From: Treponema sp.
GTDB taxonomy: Bacteria > Spirochaetota > Spirochaetia > Treponematales > Breznakiellaceae
Direction of reading: 5' to 3'
DNA: 47,969 bases
Assembly (NCBI GenBank): GCA_031258505.1
Contig: JAIRMT010000013.1
Location: forward strand, 1-47,969
Positions within the stretch are counted from its first letter, which is position 1, and each line of letters starts with the position of its first letter. The notes beneath the pieces were generated by a model. It made no database searches and was not told the DNA's origin. It worked only from the letters and a program-made list of their open reading frames with translations. This document shows positions 32,832-40,485 of the stretch, in pieces. The position numbers and the translations under genes were made by a program.

Positions 32832-32924
32832 TCTGTAGACTATGGAGCGTAGTCTGTAGACTATGGAGCGTAGTCTGTAGACTATGAGGCGTAGTCTGTA
32901 GACTATGAGGCGTAGTCTGTAGAC
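32747..32924. repeat. Nine-unit 21-bp repeat array with orientation switch
   Basis: The 10-mer GTCTACAGAC occurs at 32747, 32768, 32789 and 32810. Its reverse complement GTCTGTAGAC occurs at 32831, 32852, 32873, 32894 and 32915. All nine are spaced at exactly 21 bp. The first four are inside the lipoprotein coding region, the last five are noncoding and end just before the AGGAGG preceding the CysM-like gene. Each late unit also contains the small palindrome AGTCT-GT-AGACT. Confidence 0.97.
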
Positions 32925-32951
32925 TATGACAGGAGGAAAACTTTTAAGACT

Positions 32952-33881
32952 ATGAATATGCTTGATTTAATCGGGAATACCCCGCTGGTTGAACTTAAAA
33001 AAATCTCCGCTGAACTTAATGGCGTGTCGATACATGCTAAGGCGGAGTTCCGCAATCCTTCTGGTTCCGTCAAGGATCGGGCGGCAAAAGCCATGCTCCT
33101 TGACGGCATTGAATCCGGCAAACTATGTCCCGGAAAGACCATCATCGACGCCTCAAGCGGCAACACGGGTATTGCCTACGCCATTTTAGGAGCAATCTTG
33201 GGCTATCCAGTAAGAATATATCTTCCGGCAAACGCCAGTTGGGAACGAAAAGCCTTCATCGCCTGCTGTGGAACAGCCGTTGTGGAGACCAATGCCCTGG
33301 AAAGCTCCGATGGCGCGTATCTGGCCGCAAAAGCCGAAGCGGAATCCCAAGCAGATAAATACTTCTGGCCTGACCAGTACAACAACGATGCTAACTGGAA
33401 AGCCCACTACCATACCACTGGTGTTGAAATATGGGAACAGACAGAGGGCAAAATTACTCACTTTATTACTGGCATGGGTACATCAGGAACATTCATGGGA
33501 ACTTCTCGAAGGCTCAAGGAGTACAACAAAAGCATTGAGGCTGTGGCAGTACAGCCTGATTCGCCCTTCCACGGCATTGAAGGAACAAAGCACATGGCCA
33601 GTTCCATTAAACCGGGATTTTACGATGAAACATTCCCCGACCGTTTTGTCATGGTCAATACTGAGGCGGCCTATGCCATGACTCGCAGACTTGTCCGTGA
33701 TGAAGGTCTTTTCGTGGGAATCAGTTCCGGCGCAAACGTGCAGGCTGCCCTTGACCTGGGGCGCACCTTGCCCCCAGGTTCGCTCATTGTTACCATGTTA
33801 TGCGATTCGGGCTTCCGCTATCTTTCGGATGCGTTCTGGAACATACCAGTTGAACTCAAAGGTCATGGAGAAGGAATATGA
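32952..33881 (+). CDS. CysM-like cysteine synthase (possible protein-thiocarboxylate-dependent enzyme)
   Basis: A 309-residue fold type II PLP enzyme. Lys41 in NPSGSVKDR binds PLP, SSGNTG is the substrate loop, and GMGTSGTFMGTSRRL the phosphate loop, where the Ser and Arg-rich ending recall CysM. In mycobacteria CysM uses the thiocarboxylated carrier CysO. Here a JAMM protease, a carrier domain and an activating enzyme follow directly, so the same chemistry is likely. The ATG at 32952 has AGGAGG 15 bases upstream, which is long; no closer in-frame start exists. It overlaps the next gene by four bases. Confidence 0.85.
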   Translation: MNMLDLIGNTPLVELKKISAELNGVSIHAKAEFRNPSGSVKDRAAKAMLLDGIESGKLCPGKTIIDASSGNTGIAYAILGAILGYPVRIYLPANASWERKAFIACCGTAVVETNALESSDGAYLAAKAEAESQADKYFWPDQYNNDANWKAHYHTTGVEIWEQTEGKITHFITGMGTSGTFMGTSRRLKEYNKSIEAVAVQPDSPFHGIEGTKHMASSIKPGFYDETFPDRFVMVNTEAAYAMTRRLVRDEGLFVGISSGANVQAALDLGRTLPPGSLIVTMLCDSGFRYLSDAFWNIPVELKGHGEGI

Positions 33882-34579
33882 TTCAGTTGTCCGCTCAATG
33901 TTTAGACGCAATCCGTACAGAAGGTGAAAAGGCGTACCCGAATGAGTGCTGCGGCGCTTTGTTAGGCGTAATTTTTGATGATGACAAGCGCCTAGTTCAA
34001 AGCATCTTTCCCATTACCAATGCCCGCGAGCAAACGGAACAGTACCATCGCTTTGAAATAGAACCGGAAGATTTGCTGCGGGCTGAAAAAGAGGCAAGGT
34101 CGCAAAATAGGGACGTGCTTGGATTTTACCATTCCCACCCGGATCATCCGGCGCGTCCCTCAGAATACGACCGGAACAACGCCTTTCCATTTTATTCGTA
34201 TCTGATTGTATCGGTTGAGAAAAAGAAGGCGGCGGCTCTGACAAGCTGGCGGCTTTCCGACGACCGGAAAGAAATTTTTGAAGAAGTAGTTAAGGAGGAA
34301 ACTATGGCGGTAATCATTCAAATCCCGACAGCCCTGCGGGGTTTTACGGAACGGAAACATGAAGTTGAGGTTGAAGGCCAGACCGTAGGTGAGGCAATCA
34401 ATGCCCTTGCCGGAAAGTACCCGGACTTGCGGCAGCATCTTTATCAAGGTGAAAATTTGCGTTCGTTTATCAACGTGTTTGTAGGCGATACCAACATTAA
34501 GAAACTTGAAGGGCTTGATACAAAACTGTCAGGTAACGAAACAGTCATGCTGGTTCCAGCAATCGCTGGCGGCGCCTAA
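33878..34579 (+). CDS. JAMM metalloprotease fused to a ThiS/MoaD-type sulfur carrier (HcyD-HcyS-like)
   Basis: A 233-residue protein with two parts. Residues 1-~140 are a JAB/JAMM zinc peptidase: Glu23 in NECCG, His85 and His87 in HSHPDHPARPSEYD, Ser95 and Asp98. Residues ~143-233 are a ubiquitin-like sulfur carrier of the CysO/HcyS type, ending AIAGGA. In Wolinella, HcyS ends Gly-Gly-Ala, the JAMM enzyme HcyD removes the Ala, and the thiocarboxylate then supplies sulfur for homocysteine; here both activities share one frame. An internal ATG at 34304 has a perfect AAGGAGG five bases upstream, so a free 91-residue carrier is probably also made. ATGA overlaps the CysM-like gene. Confidence 0.87.
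   Translation: MIQLSAQCLDAIRTEGEKAYPNECCGALLGVIFDDDKRLVQSIFPITNAREQTEQYHRFEIEPEDLLRAEKEARSQNRDVLGFYHSHPDHPARPSEYDRNNAFPFYSYLIVSVEKKKAAALTSWRLSDDRKEIFEEVVKEETMAVIIQIPTALRGFTERKHEVEVEGQTVGEAINALAGKYPDLRQHLYQGENLRSFINVFVGDTNIKKLEGLDTKLSGNETVMLVPAIAGGA
34292..34306 (+). promoter_or_regulatory. Internal ribosome-binding site and start for the free carrier protein
   Basis: AAGGAGG at 34292-34298 is followed five bases later by ATG at 34304, in frame with the JAMM-carrier fusion. Its strength exceeds that of most starts in the window. It would yield a separate carrier (34304-34579) in addition to, or instead of, the fusion. Confidence 0.75.
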
Positions 34580-34580
34580 C

Positions 34581-35762
34581 ATGAACTCTATTATAGAAGA
34601 AAGCCGCCTCATTAGTCTCACCAACGAGGAGATTGCCCGCTACAGCCGCCATCTTCTCTTGCTAGAAGTCGGCATTGAGGGACAGAAACGGCTCAAGGCG
34701 GCGAAGGTCTTGCTTGTGGGAACTGGCGGCCTCGGCGCTCCACTTGCGCTTTACCTTGCCGCCAGTGGCGTGGGGACTATCGGCATCGTGGACTTTGACT
34801 TTGTGGAGGAATCAAACCTTCAGCGACAGGTGATCCATTCCACACGGGATGTGGGTCGTCCTAAAGTCGCGTCAGCGCAGGAGCGCATCAAGGGCATAAA
34901 TCCAAAGTGCAATGTGATAACGTATAACACTATGCTCAACAGCGGCAACGCCCTTGACATCATCAAAGAATACGACATTGTTGCTGACGGTACTGACAAT
35001 TACCAGACCCGCTACCTTGTGAACGATGCCTGCGTGTTATTGGGAAAGCCCAATGTGTATGGCTCGGTATTTCAATTTGAAGGGCAGGTTTCGGTTTTCT
35101 TCGCCAAAGAAGGACCTTGCTACCGCTGCCTGTACCCGGAACCGCCGCCGCCGGGACTCGTACCCTCCTGCGCCGAAGGCGGCGTTGTCGGGGTATTGCC
35201 CGGCATCATCGGCTGTATTCAGGCAAACGAAGTAATCAAACTCATTACCGGTTTCCGGGAAGAGGATGGCGCAAGCCTTATCGGGCGGCTGCTTCTTTTT
35301 GACGCATGGAAAATGAAGTTTCGGGAACTCGTTCTGGACAAAGAAAGCGCCTGCCCTATCTGCGGCGCAAACCCCACAATCCATGAGTTGATTGATTACG
35401 AGCAATTCTGCGGCCTTAAAAAAAGCGATGAGGCGGAACCCATAGAAACCATCAGCGCAACAGAACTGAAATCCCGGCTGGATGCGGGCGTTCCAGTACA
35501 AATCATCGACATCCGGGAACCTCACGAGCGGGCAATCGCAAAGTTTCCCAACGCAAAGTCAATCCCTCTGGGGCAGATGACCCGCCGCATTGACGAGTTT
35601 GACCCAGCGATTGACTCGGTATTCATCTGTAAAATTGGACAGCGGAGTGTTTTCGCCATTCACGCCTTACGCGAGGCTGGCTACAAGGGCCGGCTGCTCA
35701 ACTTGAAAGACGGTGTGAACGGCTGGGCGCGGGAAGTGGACAGGCTGCTGCCTGTTTATTAA
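34581..35762 (+). CDS. MoeB/ThiF/HcyF-type carrier-activating enzyme with C-terminal rhodanese domain
   Basis: A 393-residue E1-like adenylyltransferase. GTGGLGAPLALYLAASG at 48-64 binds ATP, zinc ligands are Cys180/Cys183 and Cys258/Cys261, and PPPGLVPSCAEGG contains a conserved Cys197. Residues ~290-393 form a rhodanese domain with catalytic Cys350 (VFICKIGQRS). It would adenylate the C terminus of the carrier and load sulfur as a thiocarboxylate, the persulfide coming from the rhodanese or from the cysteine desulfurase encoded two genes downstream. The ATG at 34581 is one base after the carrier stop; a longer in-frame form starting inside the carrier gene is less plausible. Confidence 0.9.
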   Translation: MNSIIEESRLISLTNEEIARYSRHLLLLEVGIEGQKRLKAAKVLLVGTGGLGAPLALYLAASGVGTIGIVDFDFVEESNLQRQVIHSTRDVGRPKVASAQERIKGINPKCNVITYNTMLNSGNALDIIKEYDIVADGTDNYQTRYLVNDACVLLGKPNVYGSVFQFEGQVSVFFAKEGPCYRCLYPEPPPPGLVPSCAEGGVVGVLPGIIGCIQANEVIKLITGFREEDGASLIGRLLLFDAWKMKFRELVLDKESACPICGANPTIHELIDYEQFCGLKKSDEAEPIETISATELKSRLDAGVPVQIIDIREPHERAIAKFPNAKSIPLGQMTRRIDEFDPAIDSVFICKIGQRSVFAIHALREAGYKGRLLNLKDGVNGWAREVDRLLPVY

Positions 35763-35780
35763 ATAGAAAGGAGAATGATT

Positions 35781-36734
35781 ATGGCAGAAAAGACAATCAA
35801 CGCATTGGGACGGAGCGCGGCATATCAGCTTGCGAATGTTACAAAAACACCGCCCCAGTTTGGCTCCCTTACCCCTAAATGGCTTACAAGGGTACTGGAA
35901 TTCAAAGGACTTGAAGCGGGTATTTACCGGGTTAATCGGGTCGCTGAGGGCGAAACGCCTCTTGACGTTCTGTGCAGCCAGGACCCGAAAAAAGTTGAGA
36001 TTCCCCAGGGCTTCGTGGATTACGTTTCAAAACCGCGGGAGTATCAACTCAGCTCAATATCCACGATTATCAATGTGGACACTAAAGTTTCAGATGTCTA
36101 CAGTTCGCCGTATGACCAGACTCAGGAACAGATAAAGCTGGCAGTTGAAAGCCTCAAGGAGCGGCAGGAGAGTCAAATCATCAACAGCGATGATTACGGC
36201 CTCCTCAAAAACGCCGTGGACAGTCAGCGTATACAAACCCGCTACGGCCGCCCCATGCCCGACGACTTGGATGAACTCATCACCAAAGTATGGAAAGAGC
36301 CGAGTTTCTTCCTGGCTCATCCTCGCGCTATCGCCGCCTTTGAGCGGGAATGCACCCGTCGGGGCGTCCCGCCGGTAACGGTAACTATTGCCGGAGGAAT
36401 TTTTATCGCGTGGCGGGGCATTCCTCTTATTCCCACGGACAAGCTCTTTGTGGACGGCCTCAAGAACCCCAAAGCCAAAACCGGCAAGACCAATATCCTG
36501 TTAGTCCGTACCGGTGAAGCCAAACGCGGTGTTGTGGGCCTCTACCAGGCTGGCGTTCCGGGCGAACAGAGTCGCGGTCTTTCGGTGCGTTTTCGGGGCA
36601 TTGACGATAATGGCGTTGCCTCGTACCTCCTCTCGGTGTACTGCTCCGCAGCCATTCTCGCTGATGATGCTGTGGCCGTGCTGGAAGACGTGGAGGTAGG
36701 AGATTACTATGAATATACCCAACAGCCGGTTTAG
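35781..36734 (+). CDS. srpI: Family 2A encapsulin shell protein (SrpI-like)
   Basis: A 317-residue HK97-fold shell protein of the SrpI type, which assembles icosahedral nanocompartments around a cysteine desulfurase. Recognition rests on segments well conserved in SrpI: LTPKWLTRVL, EAGIYRVNRV, FVDYVSKPREYQL, VSDVYSSPYDQ, LKERQESQIINSDDYGLL, PDDLDELITKVWKEPSFFLAHPRAIAAF, FIAWRGIPLIPTDKL and YCSAAILADDAVAVLEDVEV. There is no cyclic-nucleotide-binding insertion, as expected for 2A. Of two nearby ATGs, the one at 35781 has AAAGGAG seven bases upstream. The gene overlaps its cargo gene by 26 bases. In characterised 2A systems the compartment stores elemental sulfur released by the cargo. Confidence 0.92.
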   Translation: MAEKTINALGRSAAYQLANVTKTPPQFGSLTPKWLTRVLEFKGLEAGIYRVNRVAEGETPLDVLCSQDPKKVEIPQGFVDYVSKPREYQLSSISTIINVDTKVSDVYSSPYDQTQEQIKLAVESLKERQESQIINSDDYGLLKNAVDSQRIQTRYGRPMPDDLDELITKVWKEPSFFLAHPRAIAAFERECTRRGVPPVTVTIAGGIFIAWRGIPLIPTDKLFVDGLKNPKAKTGKTNILLVRTGEAKRGVVGLYQAGVPGEQSRGLSVRFRGIDDNGVASYLLSVYCSAAILADDAVAVLEDVEVGDYYEYTQQPV

Positions 36735-38184
36735 TTTTTCAGAGTGGGGCTTGCCGTCTGCGGCAGAGATAGCCGCGTTAGCCGCGAACTATTTCCCTGA
36801 ATTCGGCAATGCGCCCGCAGGCAGGTCCCCGCAGCCAGTGTCAGAGGTCATTTCGCCTAACGCCTATTCGCCGGTTGTGCTTCCCAAAGAAAAAAAGCTG
36901 GAGCATAGCGGTTCCGCAGCGCGTCAAGCCAGCGGCGCCAGACTCTACGCCAAAACACAGGGCGTTTCAGTCGGTCATCGTTCCCTTGATTCCATACGCG
37001 CTGATTTCCCCATTCTTGCGGAAAAGGTATCAGGCGGCCATGACCTGGTGTGGTTTGATAACGCGGCTACTACCCAGCGACCCAGGCAGGTAATTGAGCG
37101 CCTGTCCTATTATTATGAACACGAGAATTCCAATGTCCATCGAGGAGCGCATGAACTGGCGGCACGTTCTACCAACGCCTACGAGGAAGCCAGGGCGAAG
37201 ATTGCCTGCTTTTTAGGCGCGCCCTCGCCGGACAATATTGTGTATGTACGGGGAACTACTGAAGGGATAAATCTTGTGGCACAGGCTTATGTCAAACCGC
37301 TGCTCAAAGCTGGGGACGAGATAATTCTTACCATGCTGGAACACCACGCCAACATTGTCCCCTGGCAGCTTATCGCCGCTGAAACTGGAGCGGTTCTGCG
37401 GGTTGCGCCGATTGACCAAAGCGGCCAGCTCATTCTTTCGGAGTACGAAAAACTCTTTAACAGCCGCACCCGCTTTGCCGCAGTAACCCATGTGTCAAAC
37501 GCTTTAGGCACGATTGCGCCAGTGGAGGAACTGGTACACATCGCTCATGCCCGCGGAGTGCGAATCCTCATTGACGGGGCGCAGTCTGTGTCGCATATTC
37601 CGGTGAATGTCGCGGCTCTGGACACTGATTTTTTCGTGTTTTCGGGGCATAAGATTTTCGGGCCAACAGGTATAGGGGCGCTTTATGGTAAAAGCGATGT
37701 TCTGGAAGCAGCCCAGCCATACCAAGGTGGAGGTAACATGATTTTCGATGTTACCTTTGAGCGTACCCTCTATCACAAGCCGCCCGCGAAATTTGAGGCA
37801 GGTACTGGCAGCATTGCGGACGCGGTGGGTCTGGGCGCGGCGCTGGACTATGTTTCGGAGATTGGCATACAGAATATCGCTGCATGGGAACACGAACTCC
37901 TGCAATACGGCATGAAAGAACTTGCGAAGATTCCCGGCCTGCGTCTCATTGGAACAGCCGCTGAAAAGGCGAGCGTCCTCTCCTTCGTGCTTGAAGGACA
38001 CAGCCTTGAGGAAGTAGGTAAACATCTCTCAAGTCGGGGAATCGCCGTCCGCGCCGGGCATCACTGCGCCCAGCCAGTACACCGATTCTTTGGCCTTGAA
38101 GGAACCGTTCGCCCCTCTGTTGCCTTGTACAACACGTTGGGCGAGATTGACAAGCTTGTAACGGCAGTAGGAGAGCTGGTATGA
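36709..38184 (+). CDS. Cysteine desulfurase, encapsulin cargo (CyD/SufS-like with N-terminal extension)
   Basis: A 491-residue SufS-type desulfurase. The catalytic core begins near residue 92 (LDSIRADFPIL). PLP lysine is Lys315 in FSGHKIFGPTG, the catalytic cysteine is Cys453 in RAGHHCAQPVHRFFG, and EHHANIVPW carries the PLP-stacking histidine. The first ~90 residues are low complexity, with LPSAAEIAALAANYFPEFG and a Pro/Ala/Ser-rich stretch, matching the disordered targeting extension of family 2A encapsulin cargo, though shorter than the ~225 residues of the cyanobacterial example. It converts cysteine to alanine and leaves sulfane sulfur. The start overlaps the encapsulin gene, with AGGAG six bases upstream. 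Confidence 0.93.
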   Translation: MNIPNSRFSFSEWGLPSAAEIAALAANYFPEFGNAPAGRSPQPVSEVISPNAYSPVVLPKEKKLEHSGSAARQASGARLYAKTQGVSVGHRSLDSIRADFPILAEKVSGGHDLVWFDNAATTQRPRQVIERLSYYYEHENSNVHRGAHELAARSTNAYEEARAKIACFLGAPSPDNIVYVRGTTEGINLVAQAYVKPLLKAGDEIILTMLEHHANIVPWQLIAAETGAVLRVAPIDQSGQLILSEYEKLFNSRTRFAAVTHVSNALGTIAPVEELVHIAHARGVRILIDGAQSVSHIPVNVAALDTDFFVFSGHKIFGPTGIGALYGKSDVLEAAQPYQGGGNMIFDVTFERTLYHKPPAKFEAGTGSIADAVGLGAALDYVSEIGIQNIAAWEHELLQYGMKELAKIPGLRLIGTAAEKASVLSFVLEGHSLEEVGKHLSSRGIAVRAGHHCAQPVHRFFGLEGTVRPSVALYNTLGEIDKLVTAVGELV

Positions 38185-39395
38185 AGCAAAAAAAATTATG
38201 TGCCGACCGTATCGGCGATCAGACGCTGTCAATTCACGCCGGTGAATTTCCCGATCCGCTTACCGGCGCTTCCGCGCCAAACCTGGTCATGTCCACTACC
38301 TTTGTGGTAGAGGCTGACACAGGATTTTCCGTCGAGGGTATGGGTGAAAACGATCCCTTTGTGTATACCAGGTGGGGCAACCCTACCATCAGACAGCTTG
38401 AGGAAAAACTCACTGCCTTGGAGGGTTCGGAGACTGCTGTGGCCTTTGCAAGTGGCATGGCTGCTGCCACTGCCCTGCTGCTGCATACACTCAAAGCTGG
38501 GGACCACGCGGTGGTGAGCGATGTTACCTACGCCGCAGTGTCGGAGGCTGCCAATGAACTGTTTCCGGGTTTGGGGTTTCAGATTAGTAAAGTTGATACT
38601 TCAGATTTAGACGCACTGCGTGAGGCGGTGCGGCCTAATACCCGGCTCATTTATATCGAAACCCCCTGTAACCCGCTCTTGCGCTTGACGGATATTGCGG
38701 CTGCCGCTGATATAGCGCATAAGGCAAATGCCCTTCTTGCGGTGGATTCAACTTTTGCCACCCCCGCTGGAACTAAACCGCTTGCGTTGGGGGCGGACTT
38801 CGTTATCCATTCCCTAACCAAGTATCTAGGCGGCCACGGCGACGCGCTGGGCGGCGCGATTCTGGGGAGAGCCGCAGACCTTGCGCCGCTTCGCAAAAAA
38901 ACCGCAGTCCGTCTGGGTGGAACCCTAAGCCCCTTTAATGCCTGGCTGATTCTCCGGGGGCTTGCCACTTTTCCCCTACGCATGAAGGCTCACGAGGAAA
39001 ACGCGCTCAAGGTAGCCGCATTTCTTGAAAGCCATCCAAAAGTGGTAAAACTGATCTACCCTGGCCTACCGTCTCACCCCCAGCATGAACTCGCCCAGCG
39101 GCAGATGAAGAATTTTTCCGGCATGGTAACCTTTCAAACAGAAAAAGGCAAAGAAACCGCCATTGCCCTGGCGAAAAAGCTGAAGATAATCCATTACGCA
39201 GTTTCCCTGGGTCATCACCGCTCGTTGATTTTTTATCTTAACAGCGAAGAGCTTTTAAAAACCTCGTTCAGGCTTGATACCCCAAAGCAGCTTGAATCGT
39301 GGAAAGCATTTGCTGGTGAGGGGATTTTTCGTCTTTCTGTGGGGCTGGAAAACGCGGAAGACATAATCGCCGATTTAGAACAAGCAATCGGCTGA
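38181..39395 (+). CDS. Trans-sulfuration PLP enzyme (MetY/MetB/methionine gamma-lyase family)
   Basis: A 404-residue Cys/Met metabolism enzyme. PLP Lys214 is in SLTKYLGGHGDALGG, Asp189 in AVDSTFATP, and Tyr62/Arg64 in YTRWGNPT reach the neighbour's cofactor. Candidates are O-acetylhomoserine sulfhydrylase (MetY), cystathionine synthase or lyase, or methionine gamma-lyase. The region after SLGHHRSL departs from the usual pattern, so specificity is uncertain. Beside an HcyS-like carrier, an O-acetylhomoserine enzyme that accepts the thiocarboxylate is favoured. Such an enzyme could also use methanethiol from the Mar-like reductase to give methionine directly. ATGA overlap with the desulfurase gene. 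Confidence 0.85.
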   Translation: MKQKKLCADRIGDQTLSIHAGEFPDPLTGASAPNLVMSTTFVVEADTGFSVEGMGENDPFVYTRWGNPTIRQLEEKLTALEGSETAVAFASGMAAATALLLHTLKAGDHAVVSDVTYAAVSEAANELFPGLGFQISKVDTSDLDALREAVRPNTRLIYIETPCNPLLRLTDIAAAADIAHKANALLAVDSTFATPAGTKPLALGADFVIHSLTKYLGGHGDALGGAILGRAADLAPLRKKTAVRLGGTLSPFNAWLILRGLATFPLRMKAHEENALKVAAFLESHPKVVKLIYPGLPSHPQHELAQRQMKNFSGMVTFQTEKGKETAIALAKKLKIIHYAVSLGHHRSLIFYLNSEELLKTSFRLDTPKQLESWKAFAGEGIFRLSVGLENAEDIIADLEQAIG

Positions 39396-39404
39396 GGAGT
39401 AACT

Positions 39405-40373
39405 ATGCAACACGAAACCAATACAAAAGTAAAACATCTGGTTGACATACTGTCACGGAGTTACCGGGATCATGCGGAAATTATAAAAGTCGATGCGGAA
39501 AATCAGCTTAACCGGAGTGTCATCATTGATATTCTTGAGCGGCTGCGCAAACTTATTTTTCCCGGCTATTTTGGCAAGAAACATCTTTCCGCTGACTTGA
39601 TAGAATATTACGCTGGAGATTTGCTTGAAGAAGTTATCCATGATCTCACCCCGGAGCTGGCTAAAGCACTGTGTCATCTTGATGACACGGCAGTTTCCCC
39701 GGCGGAAAAGGCAAGCAGCGGTTTATTTTTTCAAGAACAGGCCAGTGATATTGCCTTTACGTTTTTGTCAAGATTGCCGGAAATCCGGGAATATCTTGTC
39801 TCCGATGTTTCCGCCGCCTTTGACGGCGACCCTGCGGCGTTCAGCAAAGATGAAATAATCTCGTCCTATCCGGGAATATACGCTATCATGGTCTACCGTC
39901 TGGCACATGCGCTATACGAACTTGATGTCCCGCTCATTCCCCGAATTATGACCGAACATGCGCATAGCGTTACTGGCATCGACATTCACCCCGGCGCGGT
40001 AATCGGACATCATTTCTTCATTGACCACGGAACCGGAATTGTCATTGGAGAGACAACGATCATCGGTAACCATGTAAAAATATACCAGGGCGTAACTCTG
40101 GGCGGGCTTTCCACCAGAGGCGGTCAGGCTCTTAAAGGAACTAAACGCCATCCCACCATTGAAGATCATGTAACGATCTATTCAGGCGCTTCCATATTCG
40201 GCGGCGCTACGATTATCGGTGAGGGAGTTGTAATCGGCAGCAGCGCCTTTATCACCAAGTCGGTACCGGAAAAAACTAGGGTTAGCGTGAAAAATCTGGA
40301 AATGCAGTACAAGGTAGACCAGAGCGCCCGCGCCGAGCTTGTCCAGGACGGCTTTTGGGATTGGGTGATATAG
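39405..40373 (+). CDS. cysE: Serine O-acetyltransferase (CysE/EpsC type)
   Basis: A 322-residue acetyltransferase making O-acetylserine, the acceptor for the cysteine synthases in this window. An alpha-helical N-terminal domain of ~180 residues precedes a left-handed beta-helix with hexapeptide repeats from about 190: GIDIHPGAVIGHHFFIDHGTGIVIGE, with likely catalytic His195 and His208, then QGVTLGG and IFGGATIIGEGVVIG. GAGGAG lies five to six bases upstream of the ATG. Serine acetyltransferases are known neighbours of family 2A encapsulins. It is the last gene of the operon; the palindrome of promoter cassette copy 3 begins 14 bases after the stop. Confidence 0.94.
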   Translation: MQHETNTKVKHLVDILSRSYRDHAEIIKVDAENQLNRSVIIDILERLRKLIFPGYFGKKHLSADLIEYYAGDLLEEVIHDLTPELAKALCHLDDTAVSPAEKASSGLFFQEQASDIAFTFLSRLPEIREYLVSDVSAAFDGDPAAFSKDEIISSYPGIYAIMVYRLAHALYELDVPLIPRIMTEHAHSVTGIDIHPGAVIGHHFFIDHGTGIVIGETTIIGNHVKIYQGVTLGGLSTRGGQALKGTKRHPTIEDHVTIYSGASIFGGATIIGEGVVIGSSAFITKSVPEKTRVSVKNLEMQYKVDQSARAELVQDGFWDWVI

Positions 40374-40386
40374 AGGTCAAGCGATT

Positions 40387-40446
40387 CAAGGTTTTTTATA
40401 AAAAACCTTGAAACCTATTGACACTTGATGTTTTACAAGATACATT
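40387..40446 (+). promoter_or_regulatory. Promoter cassette copy 3 (perfect palindrome plus sigma70 promoter)
   Basis: A perfect 24-bp palindrome with half-site CAAGGTTTTTTA spans 40387-40410. TTGACA is at 40418-40423 and TACATT at 40441-40446, 17 bp apart. The leader to the ATG is nearly identical to copies 1 and 2. It drives the only intact permease gene of the three, so it may be the parent of the others. The palindrome may also terminate the upstream operon. Confidence 0.85.
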
Positions 40447-40485
40447 CTTAGTAAATCAGTAGGTATTATAAGCAAAGGAGCTTTT

